Shown one piece after another: positions 26,302-34,607 of a stretch of DNA of 64,000 bases; the stretch's first letter is position 1; each line of letters begins with the position of its first letter. The translations under genes were made by a program, and so were the position numbers. The DNA lies in the NCBI GenBank assembly GCA_041687455.1, contig JAWLBY010000006.1, forward strand, positions 124,001 to 188,000, in the 5' to 3' direction. The notes under the pieces were generated by a model. It worked only from the letters and a program-made list of their open reading frames with translations. It searched no databases and had not been told where the DNA came from. Source of the DNA: JAWLBY01 sp041687455. GTDB taxonomy: Bacteria > Pseudomonadota > Gammaproteobacteria > Xanthomonadales > Xanthomonadaceae.

Positions 26302-28676
26302 CGATACCCAGTGACGACATGCTGCAACAGATCGACGCCTGGTGGCGCGCCGCCAACTACCTGTCGGTCGGTCAGATCTTCCTGCTCGACAACCCGCTGC
26401 TGCGCGAACCGTTGACCGCCGCGCACGTCAAGCCGCGGCTGCTCGGCCACTGGGGAACGACCCCGGGCCTGAACTTCATCTACGCGCACCTGAACCGGGT
26501 CATCGACCAGCGCGGGCTGGACATGATCTATGTCGCCGGGCCCGGCCACGGCGGACCGGGTCTGGTCGCCTGCACCTATCTCGAGGGCAGCTACAGCGAG
26601 CTGTACCCGGACGTCACCGAAGACATCGACGGCATGCGGCGGCTGTTGCGGCAGTTCTCGTTTCCGGGCGGCATCGGCTCGCACGTGACCCCGGAAGTGC
26701 CCGGCTCGATCCACGAGGGCGGGGAACTCGGCTACGCGCTGTCGCATGCGTATGGCGCCGCGTTCGACAACCCGTCGCTGGTGGTCGCCTGCGTGATCGG
26801 CGACGGCGAGGCGGAAACCGGCGCACTCGCGACTGCCTGGCATTCGAACAAGTTCGTCAATCCGGCCCGCGATGGTGCGGTGCTGCCGATCCTGCATCTC
26901 AATGGCTACAAGATCGCCAGCCCGACCGTGCTGGCGCGCATTCCACGCTCCGAGCTCGAGAGCCTGCTGGTCGGCTACGGCCACTCGCCGCTGTTCGTCG
27001 AAGGCAGCGAACCGGACGAGATGCATCGGCAGATGGCCGCCGCGCTCGATCAGGCACTCGACGCGATCGCCGCGATCCAGCGCGACGCGCGCGAAGGCGG
27101 GTCGCGCGAACGGCCGCGCTGGCCGATGCTGGTACTGCGTTCGCCGAAAGGCTGGACCGGCCCGAAGTCGGTCGACGGCCGCCGCATCGAAGGCTCGTGG
27201 CGTTCGCACCAGGTGCCGTTCGCCGACCTGCGCGACAATCCGCAGCACCTCGACCAGCTCGAATCCTGGCTTCGCTCGTATCGGCCGGAGACGCTGTTCG
27301 ACGAACGCGGCCGCTTGCACGAGTCGATCCGATCGCTGGCGCCGCGCATCCCGCAGCAGCGCATGGGCGCAAATCCGCACGCCAACGGCGGGCTGCTGCT
27401 GCGTGATCTGCGGTTGCCGGATCCGGCTGCGTTCGGAGTCGCCGTGCCGCAACCCGGCGCGGTGATCGCCGAAGCCACCCGGGTGATGGGCGAGTACCTG
27501 GCCGAAACGATGCGACTCAACGCGGCGGCCGGCAATTTCCGGCTGTTCGGCCCGGACGAGACGCAGTCGAACCGGCTCGGGGCCGTGTTCGCGGCGTCGG
27601 ACCGCACCTGGATGGCCAGCCTCGACGCCGACGACGAGCAGTTGTCGCCGGACGGCCGGGTCATGGAGATCCTGTCCGAGCACACCTGCCAGGGCTGGCT
27701 CGAAGGCTACCTGCTCAGCGGCCGACACGGCCTGTTCTCGTGCTACGAGGCGTTCGTGCATATCGTCGACTCGATGTTCAACCAGCACGCGAAATGGCTG
27801 AAGGTCTGCAACGAGGTGCCGTGGCGGCGACCGATCGCTTCGCTGAACTACCTGCTGACGTCGCATGTCTGGCGGCAGGACCACAACGGCTTCTCGCACC
27901 AGGATCCGGGTTTCATCGACCACGTCGTCAACAAGAAGGCCGACATCATTCGGGTCTATCTCACTCCGGACGCCAATACGCTGCTGTGCATCACCGAGCG
28001 CTGCCTGCGCAGCCGCAACCTGGTCAACGTGATCGTCGCCGGCAAGCAGGCGCAGCAGCAGTGGCTCGACATGCCGGCGGCGGTCCGCCACTGCAGCGCC
28101 GGCATCGGCATCTGGGAGTGGGCGAGCAACGACCACGGCGGCGAACCGGACGTCGTGCTCGGCTGTGCCGGCGACGTGCCGACGCTCGAGACGCTGGCCG
28201 CGGTCGAGCTGCTGCGCGAGCACCTGCCGGATCTGCGCGTACGGGTCGTCAATGTCGTCGACCTGATGACACTGCAGGACCACAACGAGCATCCGCACGG
28301 GTTGTCGGATCGCGAGTTCGACACGCTGTTCACGACCGACAAGCCGATCATCTTCGTCTACCACGGTTACCCGTGGCTGATCCATCGGCTGACCTACCGG
28401 CGCCGCAACCACGGCAACCTGCATGTCCGCGGATACAAGGAGGAGGGCACCACGACGACACCATTCGACATGGCGGTCCGCAACGACATCGACCGCTACC
28501 ACCTGGTGTCCGACGTGGTCGACCGGGTGCCGTCGCTCGGCTATCGGGCCGCCTACCTGAAGCAATTCGTGCGCGACCGGCTGATCGAGCACCGGGCCTA
28601 CATCCGTCGCCATGGACAGGACATGCCGGAGGTCCGCAACTGGCGCTGGGGGCAAGGCACGTCGGCGTCGCTGTGA
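26298..28676 (+). CDS. xfp: Phosphoketolase (xylulose-5-P/fructose-6-P)
   Basis: A 792-residue thiamine-diphosphate enzyme, the normal length for the family. Features include LGHWGTTPGLNFIYAHLNR, YVAGPGHGGPG, EGGELGYALSHAYGAAFDNP and the TPP-binding GDGEAETG near residue 172. The C-terminal half has the pyrimidine-binding and C-terminal domains (SHVWRQDHNGFSHQDPGF). Known reaction: cleavage of xylulose-5-P (or fructose-6-P) with phosphate to acetyl phosphate plus an aldose phosphate. It overlaps ackA by 4 nt; together they convert sugar phosphate to acetate with ATP formation. Confidence 0.95.
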   Translation: MTIPSDDMLQQIDAWWRAANYLSVGQIFLLDNPLLREPLTAAHVKPRLLGHWGTTPGLNFIYAHLNRVIDQRGLDMIYVAGPGHGGPGLVACTYLEGSYSELYPDVTEDIDGMRRLLRQFSFPGGIGSHVTPEVPGSIHEGGELGYALSHAYGAAFDNPSLVVACVIGDGEAETGALATAWHSNKFVNPARDGAVLPILHLNGYKIASPTVLARIPRSELESLLVGYGHSPLFVEGSEPDEMHRQMAAALDQALDAIAAIQRDAREGGSRERPRWPMLVLRSPKGWTGPKSVDGRRIEGSWRSHQVPFADLRDNPQHLDQLESWLRSYRPETLFDERGRLHESIRSLAPRIPQQRMGANPHANGGLLLRDLRLPDPAAFGVAVPQPGAVIAEATRVMGEYLAETMRLNAAAGNFRLFGPDETQSNRLGAVFAASDRTWMASLDADDEQLSPDGRVMEILSEHTCQGWLEGYLLSGRHGLFSCYEAFVHIVDSMFNQHAKWLKVCNEVPWRRPIASLNYLLTSHVWRQDHNGFSHQDPGFIDHVVNKKADIIRVYLTPDANTLLCITERCLRSRNLVNVIVAGKQAQQQWLDMPAAVRHCSAGIGIWEWASNDHGGEPDVVLGCAGDVPTLETLAAVELLREHLPDLRVRVVNVVDLMTLQDHNEHPHGLSDREFDTLFTTDKPIIFVYHGYPWLIHRLTYRRRNHGNLHVRGYKEEGTTTTPFDMAVRNDIDRYHLVSDVVDRVPSLGYRAAYLKQFVRDRLIEHRAYIRRHGQDMPEVRNWRWGQGTSASL

Positions 28677-29002
28677 GTCTGACGAACAGCACCGGCGGCG
28701 TGTGCCGAGGCGTGTGCCGCTGCGTCGCAACTCGCGGACCACGAACGGTGTGACCAGGCGGAGTGCCCCGATGCGTGCATTCCGCCGCTCCGTCCGCACG
28801 CCTGCCGTGCAATCTGCAGCCGTGACAGCATGGTCGACAGCGCTGCCGCAGCACCGCGGCCCGCCGCGAGGTGACAGACCGTCATTACCGCGGCAGCCGG
28901 GGAGGAGCTGATCGCTGCAGCGCCCGGACCGCACAAGCCGGCTCAACTATGTGTTGCAAACGATTGAACTTACTGCCAACCGGTCGTGCTCGTTTGAGTT
29001 TA

Positions 29003-29018
29003 CATAATATGCATTATG
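29003..29018. promoter_or_regulatory. AT-rich inverted repeat, possible operator
   Basis: CATAAT-ATGC-ATTATG has perfect 6-bp arms. It stands in an AT-rich patch in an otherwise GC-rich intergenic region, 134 bp upstream of the ATG at 29152. Confidence 0.35.
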
Positions 29019-29058
29019 CGCACTTGTGGGATGCGCCACAGAGCGGCCTGCTGCCGCG

Positions 29059-29074
29059 TGGCACACGCGCCGCC
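29059..29074 (+). promoter_or_regulatory. Weak sigma-54-like site
   Basis: TGGCACACGCGCCGCC has a perfect -24 TGGCAC and GG-N10-GC spacing, but the -12 region is CCGCC rather than TTGC or CTGC. It lies 78 bp before the ATG at 29152. Confidence 0.22.
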
Positions 29075-29151
29075 GGCTCCGTGCAGGTTTCGTGAATGCT
29101 GGCCGGGAAACTGCATGGTCCGGCTACTCGCCATCCTGAGGAACCTCCGCC

Positions 29152-29622
29152 ATGCAAAGCTCCGCAGCGCTCGTCGATGCCACGGACCAGGACGCGCTGA
29201 TGCGCACGTCGCTGGTCGAGCTTACCGTCGGCGTGCAGCTCGCGTTGCCATGGGCGTGGGTCCGCAACGGGATATTCGGTGGCGTCGAGGTCGAGGACGT
29301 CAAGGCGTTCGCCAAATGGCTGGGACGGCCGGTGCGGTTCGTCGTGCTGGCGCCGTGGGAAGTTTCCCGCGCACTGGCCGACACCGAAGTCGACCTCGCC
29401 ATCGGCGGCATCCAGGCCGACCGCGCGCTGCGCAAGGTCGCGCTGAGCTGCTCCTATTCGCCGCACCGCCTGACCCGTGGCGAGCTGCTGCACTCGGCCG
29501 ATCAGCACCCGCACGTCTGGGCGATCCCGCGCGAGTCGTCGGCGCTGTTCGCGACGCTGGCGTTCTACCTGTGGATGGTCCGCAAGGCCGAGCCGCGGCG
29601 CGCCGCGCTCAGCGTCCACTAA
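29152..29622 (+). CDS. Cytoplasmic protein resembling part of a solute-binding domain
   Basis: A 156-residue protein. The middle (VEVEDVKAFAKWLGRPVRFV, then EVSRALADTEVDLAIGGIQAD) has the alternating beta-alpha pattern of family-3 amino-acid-binding proteins, where VDLAIGGI is the hinge-strand hallmark. It lacks a signal peptide and the full two-lobe length (~230), so it is either a one-lobe sensor-like protein or a fragment. GAGGAACC lies upstream of the ATG. It is a single gene next to stress genes. Function unknown. Confidence 0.6.
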   Translation: MQSSAALVDATDQDALMRTSLVELTVGVQLALPWAWVRNGIFGGVEVEDVKAFAKWLGRPVRFVVLAPWEVSRALADTEVDLAIGGIQADRALRKVALSCSYSPHRLTRGELLHSADQHPHVWAIPRESSALFATLAFYLWMVRKAEPRRAALSVH

Positions 29623-29745
29623 CGGCGGCACTCGCAGCGCTCCGGAATCTGCCCGGCTGCGTCCGCTGACCGGCACCACAGCCCGGCTGTGGTTGTTGGC
29701 TAACCGCCAGGAATGGCGGCACGGCACAGCGAATCAGCACGCGAT

Positions 29746-29768
29746 TTGAAAGCGCCCACCACGGGCGC
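29746..29768 (-). terminator. Intrinsic terminator of the EF-hand gene
   Basis: On the minus strand GCGCCC-GTGGT-GGGCGC is followed by TTTCAA. It lies 16 bp past the stop of the EF-hand gene. Confidence 0.55.
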
Positions 29769-29783
29769 CGTGCAGCAAGCGGC

Positions 29784-30122
29784 TCAATCCGTCTCGCCGT
29801 CTTCGTCTTCGCCGTCTTCGTCTTCGCCGTCTTCGTCGGTGTCGGTGCCCGCCAGATAGCGGTCGAATTCGCTCCGGCTCAGGCTCGCGTCGCGGTCCTT
29901 GTCGAACTCATCGAACCGGCCGGCGAGCGCATGGCCGGCGGGAATCTCGTCACGACGGATCACCCCGTCGGCGTCGCGGTCCAGCTCACTGAAGTTCGAC
30001 TGCGGCAGTTCACTGCCGATCGGATTGACGACTGGCTCGGGCGGCATCGGCACCACCGCCGCACTGCCGAGCAGACCCCAGCAAGCCAGTACCGCGACCG
30101 CCCACCGCGTTGGTCCGTTCAT
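29784..30122 (-). CDS. Exported EF-hand calcium-binding protein with acidic repeat tail
   Basis: A 112-residue protein. The signal peptide covers residues ~1-21 (VAVLACWGLLGSAA). Two EF-hand loops are visible: DRDADGVIRRDE near residue 48 and DKDRDASLSRSE near residue 74; the second has Ala in place of the usual Gly at loop position 6. The C-terminal ~20 residues are a DEDGE repeat (three copies) that should bind cations loosely. GGAGG precedes the ATG at 30122. A -24/-12-like promoter lies at 30161-30176. Likely a periplasmic calcium-binding or buffering protein in the local stress cluster. Confidence 0.82.
   Translation of the reverse strand: MNGPTRWAVAVLACWGLLGSAAVVPMPPEPVVNPIGSELPQSNFSELDRDADGVIRRDEIPAGHALAGRFDEFDKDRDASLSRSEFDRYLAGTDTDEDGEDEDGEDEDGETD
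29796..29840 (-). repeat. 15-bp direct repeats encoding the acidic tail
   Basis: Three tandem copies of GCCGTCTTCGTCTTC (plus strand), the last one diverging at its end. They encode the DEDGE repeats in frame, so copy number could vary by slippage. Confidence 0.75.
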
Positions 30123-30160
30123 GCCCGCCTCCGCCGCTCACGCTGGTTCGGACAAGGCAC

Positions 30161-30176
30161 AGCAGATCGCATGCCA
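30161..30176 (-). promoter_or_regulatory. Sigma-54-like promoter of the EF-hand gene
   Basis: Minus-strand TGGCATGCGATCTGCT has GG-N10-GC spacing, TGGCA at -24 and TGCT at -12. The predicted start, near 30150, leaves a leader of about 28 nt containing the GGAGG site of the ATG at 30122. Confidence 0.55.
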
Positions 30177-30214
30177 GCCGTCGACGCGCCCCTGCGTCGA
30201 CGCCGACTCGCGAA

Positions 30215-30613
30215 TCAGTCGAGGTAGGCGTATTCGATTCGCTCGGCGACCACCATCGCCTGCTGGTAACGCTTCTCGGCCTTCGCGATGCAGGCGACCC
30301 GTGCGTCGTGGCCGAGCGTCTCGCAGCCTTTCCTGCTGACGTCGTAATCGGCGCGCGCCTGGGCACGCGCAATTTCGCGCTCGCCGGCGAGCGCCGTTTC
30401 GTGTGCGCGACGGCGTGCGACGGCAACCGCTTCGGCCGCCCGCAGATAGGCGTCGGCTGCGCGCCGGCGAACGTCGTCGACCTGCTGCTGGCTCGCCACC
30501 CGGACATCAGCCGCGGTCAGTGCCCCGGCTGCGGCCGCCTCGTCGTGGCAGCCGCTGAGCGTGCCGGCCAGCGCTGCCGCAGCGGCAACGACAAACACGG
30601 CGCGGACGCTCAT
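30215..30613 (-). CDS. Small lipoprotein, Ala/Arg-rich helical
   Basis: A 132-residue protein. The signal ends in a standard lipobox (LAGTLSGC, Cys ~22), so it is predicted to be an outer- or inner-membrane lipoprotein. The mature part is a continuous Ala/Arg/Glu-rich helix (QQQVDDVRRRAADAYLRAAE) with two Cys residues (~97 and ~108) that could form a disulfide. It overlaps the preceding DUF1328 gene by 4 nt (ATGA), so the two are translationally coupled. No named family is recognised. Confidence 0.75.
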   Translation of the reverse strand: MSVRAVFVVAAAAALAGTLSGCHDEAAAAGALTAADVRVASQQQVDDVRRRAADAYLRAAEAVAVARRRAHETALAGEREIARAQARADYDVSRKGCETLGHDARVACIAKAEKRYQQAMVVAERIEYAYLD

Positions 30614-30822
30614 GGCGACCGGCGCGACAACCGATGCGCCGGTGCATGGCGCGCAGGCGGGCTCGCCGGCTCACCGCCGAACACCACCGAGACGACGAAC
30701 ACAGCGGCGAACAGCACGAACAGCAGTTCGGCGACATTTCCGACCGGCCGCGACATTTCGCCGATCGCAACCAGTGCCGCCGTCACCGAGAACCCAAGCG
30801 AAGCCATTGCGACCACGGGCAT
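30610..30822 (-). CDS. DUF1328-like small membrane protein
   Basis: A 70-residue protein with two hydrophobic segments (MASLGFSVTAALVAIGEM and VAELLFVLFAAVFVVSVVFG). The second is typical of the DUF1328/YtjA family of small membrane proteins, which often sit beside CsbD and BON genes. GGAG precedes the ATG at 30822. It overlaps the lipoprotein gene by 4 nt. A -24/-12-like promoter at 30866-30881 would give a leader of about 33 nt. Confidence 0.68.
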   Translation of the reverse strand: MPVVAMASLGFSVTAALVAIGEMSRPVGNVAELLFVLFAAVFVVSVVFGGEPASPPARHAPAHRLSRRSP

Positions 30823-30865
30823 GGCAGTTCTCCGAATCGGGAAAGTTTTCTCGTGCCCGCTTGCC

Positions 30866-30881
30866 AGCAGGACTCATGCCA
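30866..30881 (-). promoter_or_regulatory. Sigma-54-like promoter of the DUF1328-lipoprotein operon
   Basis: Minus-strand TGGCATGAGTCCTGCT. The first seven and last five bases are identical to the site at 30161-30176 (TGGCATG and CTGCT), with the same GG-N10-GC spacing. Confidence 0.58.
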
Positions 30882-31045
30882 ATCCGGTCCGTTGCAGCAA
30901 CGACGCGGGCGCGCGGCTGCAGCGATCGCTGCCGATGCAGTAGCGCCGTGCAGCCTGCATTCCGCCCCGACGTCGATCCTGCAAAGCGCGACATCGATGG
31001 TGGTCGGTGTTTCCGCTGCCCGCGGGTTTGCCGGAGCCATGCAGT

Positions 31046-31061
31046 TGGCATGAACGGTGCT
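31046..31061 (+). promoter_or_regulatory. Sigma-54-like promoter of the BON-csbD operon
   Basis: TGGCATGAACGGTGCT shares TGGCATG and TGCT with the two minus-strand sites. It lies 104 bp before the ATG at 31166, and the -24 box overlaps a short inverted repeat. Confidence 0.55.
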
Positions 31062-31165
31062 GAAGCCGGGTGCCACGGTCCACCGAAGCTGCAACCGCTC
31101 CATGCGGTTCGGTCCGGTGCGACTGCTGCCCTCCCCTCGTTCCGTTGTCCCCAGGAGACGATTCA

Positions 31166-32326
31166 ATGAAAGCGACCCCCCACTTGCCCCGCCGCCTCGG
31201 TCTGGCAATCGCGCTGGCGCTGGCCGTGCCCGGACTTGCCCTCGCCCAGAGCGACCGCTACCAGGAGCAGAGCGCACGACAGCAGGAACAACGCGACGCC
31301 CGTTACATGTCGCAGAGCAGTGACCGTGACCGGCAGATGGATCAGCGGCGCAGCAGCGAGCAGCGCTACACGCAGACGGGCTACCGCAAGCAGCTCAAGG
31401 ATCGTCCGGGCCAGTCGGCCACCGACGCCCGCCGCGAAGCGGTTGTCTGGACCAGCTTCGCGCTGAACGATCAACTTCGGGAATCCGAACTGGACGTCGA
31501 AGTGCGCAGCGGGCGCGCGAAGCTGAGCGGAATGGTCGAGTCGCAGGTCGAACGCGACCTCGCCGAGCAGATCGCGCTGTCGGTCGAGGGCATCGAGCGG
31601 ATCGACAACCAGATCCGGATCGACGCGAACTACCGTCCGGTCGCCAGCCGGATGGATCGCGACACCCGCAACCTCCGTGAATCCGACCGTGATTTCTCGA
31701 CCTCGTTGAGCGATGCGACGACCACCGCCAAGGTCAAGTCGAAATTGCTCTGGAACACCCGCACCGACGGACTCGACATCAGCGTCGACACGCTGTTCGG
31801 CCGCGTCACGCTGACCGGCACCGCCGACAGCCAGAGCTCAAAATCACTCGCCGAGCGGATCGCCCGCGACACCGAGGGTGTGGTCTCGGTCGAGAACCGG
31901 CTGAACGTATCGGCGGAAGGCATCGCGTCGACGCCTGCCGAAGACCGCGCCACCTACATCAGTCGCGAGGATCGCGAAGAGCGCCGTATCCGCGAGGAGG
32001 CTCGTACCGGTGAGCGTACCGCGTTCGAATCCGACCTGGACGAGACGGCCCGGGTCGACCGCGAGAGCGAGGGCATCGATCGCCCGGACGGCTGGATCAC
32101 GACCAAGGTCAAGAGCACGCTGCTGTTCTCGCGCTCGGTCGATGGCTTCGACATCGATGTCAGTACCAGCGACGGTGTCGTGATGCTGAAAGGCAATGTC
32201 GACACACAGCAGGAGAAGCAACTGGCGGTGCAACTCGCACGCGACGTGGTCGGCGTGCGCCGTGTCGACGCCTCGCAACTGGCGATTGCACCCGAGGAGC
32301 GCGTGGCCGGACAGGATTACGACTGA
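31166..32326 (+). CDS. Periplasmic three-BON-domain protein
   Basis: A 386-residue protein. The signal peptide ends ALA-Q near residue 27. A Gln/Arg-rich low-complexity stretch (~28-90) is followed by three BON domains at ~91-153, ~184-248 and ~309-372; each has the V.S.L...GLDI.V..G.V.L.G pattern with the conserved central Gly. The BON family (OsmY-like) is linked to osmotic and envelope stress and may bind phospholipid. A strong ribosome site (AGGAGA) precedes the ATG. csbD follows 30 bp downstream in the same direction. Between BON2 and BON3 lies a charged linker. Confidence 0.9.
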   Translation: MKATPHLPRRLGLAIALALAVPGLALAQSDRYQEQSARQQEQRDARYMSQSSDRDRQMDQRRSSEQRYTQTGYRKQLKDRPGQSATDARREAVVWTSFALNDQLRESELDVEVRSGRAKLSGMVESQVERDLAEQIALSVEGIERIDNQIRIDANYRPVASRMDRDTRNLRESDRDFSTSLSDATTTAKVKSKLLWNTRTDGLDISVDTLFGRVTLTGTADSQSSKSLAERIARDTEGVVSVENRLNVSAEGIASTPAEDRATYISREDREERRIREEARTGERTAFESDLDETARVDRESEGIDRPDGWITTKVKSTLLFSRSVDGFDIDVSTSDGVVMLKGNVDTQQEKQLAVQLARDVVGVRRVDASQLAIAPEERVAGQDYD

Positions 32327-32356
32327 CGACCACGGATCAACAACAGGAGACCTGCA

Positions 32357-32554
32357 ATGAACAAGGACCGCATCGAAGGCAACTGGAAGCAGCTCAAGGG
32401 ACGCATCAAGGAGAAATGGGGCGAGCTGACCGACGACGACCTGGACGTCGCCGCCGGCCACCGCGAATATCTGGTCGGCAAGCTGCAGGAGCGCTACGGC
32501 ATCGCACGCGACCAGGCCGAGCAACGGGTGCGCGATTTCGAGCGCGACCTGTGA
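32357..32554 (+). CDS. CsbD-family stress protein
   Basis: A 65-residue hydrophilic protein with the family pattern: MNKDRIEGNWKQLKGRIKEKWG at the start, LTDDDLD, then G..E.L.G.LQERYG and a basic-acidic C-terminal helix. CsbD (YjbJ-like) proteins are abundant general or osmotic stress proteins of uncertain biochemical role. CAGGAGA precedes the ATG. It lies 30 bp after the BON gene and directly before a terminator, so it is the last gene of that operon. Confidence 0.93.
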   Translation: MNKDRIEGNWKQLKGRIKEKWGELTDDDLDVAAGHREYLVGKLQERYGIARDQAEQRVRDFERDL

Positions 32555-32558
32555 TTGC

Positions 32559-32584
32559 GCGCGGGCCGCACGGCCCGCGCTTTC
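32559..32584 (+). terminator. Intrinsic terminator after csbD
   Basis: GCGCGGGCCG / CGGCCCGCGC (32559-32580) forms a very stable hairpin followed by TTTCT, 5 bp past the csbD stop. Confidence 0.8.
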
Positions 32585-32707
32585 TCTGTATCGACGCCAC
32601 GGGCGACCCGGCCGATCGGGCCGCCCGTGCGGTTGCGGCTGCAGCGCCTGCAGCCGTGACGCCGCGGCACCGTCGCTGAACTGCGCTCGATCCGCCACCA
32701 TCAGCCG

Positions 32708-33454
32708 ATGCCACCGGGACTTCTTGGCGAGGCACTGGTCGAACTGCTGATGCTGCTGCTTGTCAGCGCCAGCCTGTTCCTCGCGCTGGGCCGCTACGTG
32801 CGGCACCGTTCGCCACACTGGATCTTGCCGCTCGAACGCCACCGGATCCGCGTGCTGTTCGCGCTGAGCGCGGCGGTCCTCGCGCTGAAGGTCAGCGCCA
32901 CGGTGCTCTTCGGCGACCCGGGGCCGGTTGACGAAGCGCTGATGCACGGCATTCGCGCGCTGGTACCGCCGCAATGGCTCGGCGCGTTCACCACGATCAC
33001 CAACAGTGGATCCACTGCCGTGCTGGCACCGATGACGGCGCTGTTGGTCGCGCTGCTGTGGCTCGCCGGCCGACGCTACGAGGCCGGGCTGTTGGGCGGC
33101 TCGATGGCCTGCGGCTGGCTGCTGGTCTACGTGGTCAAGCATGCGGTCGGGCGCGACCGGCCGGCGCTCTGGGAAACCGACTGGTACTGGGGCAGCAGTT
33201 TCCCGAGCGGGCACACGCTGTCGACCGCGGTGTTTGCAACTGCAGCGGTTCTGATCGCCCGCCGCATGTGGCCCGCATCACGGCCGTACGTGGTCACGCT
33301 CGCGGCCTCGTGGATCACGGCAGTCGCGGCGTCACGGCTCGTGCTCGGCGTCCACTGGCCGACCGACGTACTGGCCGCAGCGGCGATCGGCAGCTTCCTG
33401 CCGTTGCTGCTCGCAGCCATCTTGCGGGTCCTGCAACACCGGCTGTCGCAATGA
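32708..33454 (+). CDS. PAP2-family membrane phosphatase
   Basis: A 248-residue integral membrane protein with about six helices. The three phosphatase motifs are complete: KHAVGRDRP (~140), SSFPSGHTL (~160) and SRLVLGVHWPTDVLA (~205). The long hydrophobic N-terminus and the LVPPQWLGAFTTITNSGS segment are typical of PgpB/LpxE-like lipid phosphate phosphatases. Possible substrates are undecaprenyl pyrophosphate, phosphatidylglycerophosphate or lipid A phosphates; the sequence does not decide. It lies downstream of csbD but beyond its terminator. Confidence 0.88.
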   Translation: MPPGLLGEALVELLMLLLVSASLFLALGRYVRHRSPHWILPLERHRIRVLFALSAAVLALKVSATVLFGDPGPVDEALMHGIRALVPPQWLGAFTTITNSGSTAVLAPMTALLVALLWLAGRRYEAGLLGGSMACGWLLVYVVKHAVGRDRPALWETDWYWGSSFPSGHTLSTAVFATAAVLIARRMWPASRPYVVTLAASWITAVAASRLVLGVHWPTDVLAAAAIGSFLPLLLAAILRVLQHRLSQ

Positions 33455-33470
33455 ATCGTCCGGACGAAGT

Positions 33471-33755
33471 TCAGTCGGCGCCGAGCTGGCGCAGCGCCTG
33501 CTGCAGCGCCCGCACCGCCTCGTCGTCTTCCGGATTGTGATCCATCCGCGGCTCGCCGAGGCTGCCGCCGCGACCCTGCAGCGCAACCTGCCAGTTGCGC
33601 AGCAGTTCCTTCTTCTCGGCCAGGCTCAGGCTCGGATCGGCCAGCACGTCCTGTGGCCGCGGATAGAACCGTTCCGGTGCACGCAGACTCTGCTCGCGCT
33701 GCCGGCCTTCCTGCTCGCTCGCCTCCACTTCACTGCGCGGAACGTCGGCCATCAT
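33471..33755 (-). CDS. Small acidic protein with EKK.LL..W motif
   Basis: A 94-residue soluble protein. The core RPQDVLADPSLSLAEKKELL followed by RNWQVAL resembles a pattern found in small proteobacterial proteins of unknown function (P..VL.D..LS..EK...L..WE). The charged flanks look disordered. Three consecutive ATGs occur; GGAG is best spaced for 33755 or 33752. It ends a possible DUF1328-BON operon on this strand: the BON gene stops 16 bp upstream. The association with stress genes is contextual. Confidence 0.7.
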   Translation of the reverse strand: MMADVPRSEVEASEQEGRQREQSLRAPERFYPRPQDVLADPSLSLAEKKELLRNWQVALQGRGGSLGEPRMDHNPEDDEAVRALQQALRQLGAD

Positions 33756-33771
33756 CATTTCTCCGGGGGTT

Positions 33772-34599
33772 TCAGACGTTGATCCGGATACGGCTGCTGT
33801 CGACCGCGCGGACGCCGCCAATACCGGCCGCGATCTCGACCGCGAGGTCGAGTTCGGTCCGGTTCGCGACCAGGCCGCTGAGAATGACGACGCCGTCTGC
33901 CACGTCGACCTCGAGATCGAGTCCTTCGACGTTTGATGCATACAGCAGCGCCGAGCGCACCTTGAACTGCAGCCAGTGATCGACCAGCCACGGCAGCGGA
34001 CGACGCATGCCCTGCCCCGCCCGCTGGTGGGCGACCGCAATCCGGTTATCGACCGTGCGCACGCCGAATGTGCGCGCGGCGATCCGCCCTGCCGTCTCCT
34101 GCGCGCGTCGGCTCGGGGCGAAGCCGCGCAGCACCACGGTGCCACCGCTGACGCTGACATCGACGTCGAGCGCGGCAACCGCATGGCTGCTGCGAAGCTG
34201 CGCGGCGACCGCCAGGGCCAGCGCGACGTCACCTCTGGCTCCCAGTGCCGCGCTGTGCCGTCCCAGCCAGCGGGCGCGGTCGGGTTCCACCAGCAAACGA
34301 TTGTCGACGGCGCCGACGCCGCCGATGCTGCGCGCCAGCCGCGCCGCCAGCTCCCGCTCGAGGCCGCTGTCGACGCTGCCGGTGAGCCGTACCCGCCCAT
34401 GCTCGACTGCAACGGCGATGTCGAACGGGCGCAGTGCACGATGCAGCGCGATCACCACGTCGACCTGCCGACGCAGTGACTCGTCCGATTCGCGCGCACC
34501 GCCGACATCGGTCGGAAACGCCGCCAGCATCAGGCCGATCGCGAAGCCGACGCCGAGCACGATGCCGTAGCCACTGAGTCGCGCGATCGGTCGCATCAT
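33772..34599 (-). CDS. Membrane-anchored three-BON-domain protein
   Basis: A 275-residue protein. Residues ~9-27 form a membrane segment or uncleaved signal (GYGIVLGVGFAIGLMLAAF). Three BON domains follow at ~38-104, ~123-190 and ~207-274, each with the conserved VRLTG-, VVLRG- or VILSG-type turn. It is a shorter paralog of the BON protein at 31166 without the low-complexity region. It follows the small DUF1328 gene by 8 bp and precedes the 94-residue gene, so the three probably form one operon. Confidence 0.85.
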   Translation of the reverse strand: MMRPIARLSGYGIVLGVGFAIGLMLAAFPTDVGGARESDESLRRQVDVVIALHRALRPFDIAVAVEHGRVRLTGSVDSGLERELAARLARSIGGVGAVDNRLLVEPDRARWLGRHSAALGARGDVALALAVAAQLRSSHAVAALDVDVSVSGGTVVLRGFAPSRRAQETAGRIAARTFGVRTVDNRIAVAHQRAGQGMRRPLPWLVDHWLQFKVRSALLYASNVEGLDLEVDVADGVVILSGLVANRTELDLAVEIAAGIGGVRAVDSSRIRINV

Positions 34600-34607
34600 T
34601 CATGGCC

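Larger units (their letters stand above)
28677..29151. other. 475-bp intergenic region with an AT-rich island
   Basis: No convincing gene. The right half becomes markedly AT-rich around 28940-29020, with an interrupted palindrome at 29003-29018 and a weak -24/-12-like site at 29059-29074. It probably holds the promoter of the gene at 29152. Confidence 0.5.
30823..31165. other. Divergent stress-gene control region
   Basis: 343 bp between the DUF1328 gene (minus) and the BON gene (plus), with no gene inside. It carries one -24/-12-like site for each direction (30866-30881 minus, 31046-31061 plus). It also has an inverted repeat CATGC-AGTTG-GCATG (31038-31052) overlapping the plus-strand -24 box. 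The ~164 bp between the two sites would suit an enhancer-binding activator. Confidence 0.55.

Noticed and set aside
26016..28946. Minus-strand 976-codon frame opposite ackA and xfp
   Set aside because: It spans two real genes and the intergenic region without any domain.
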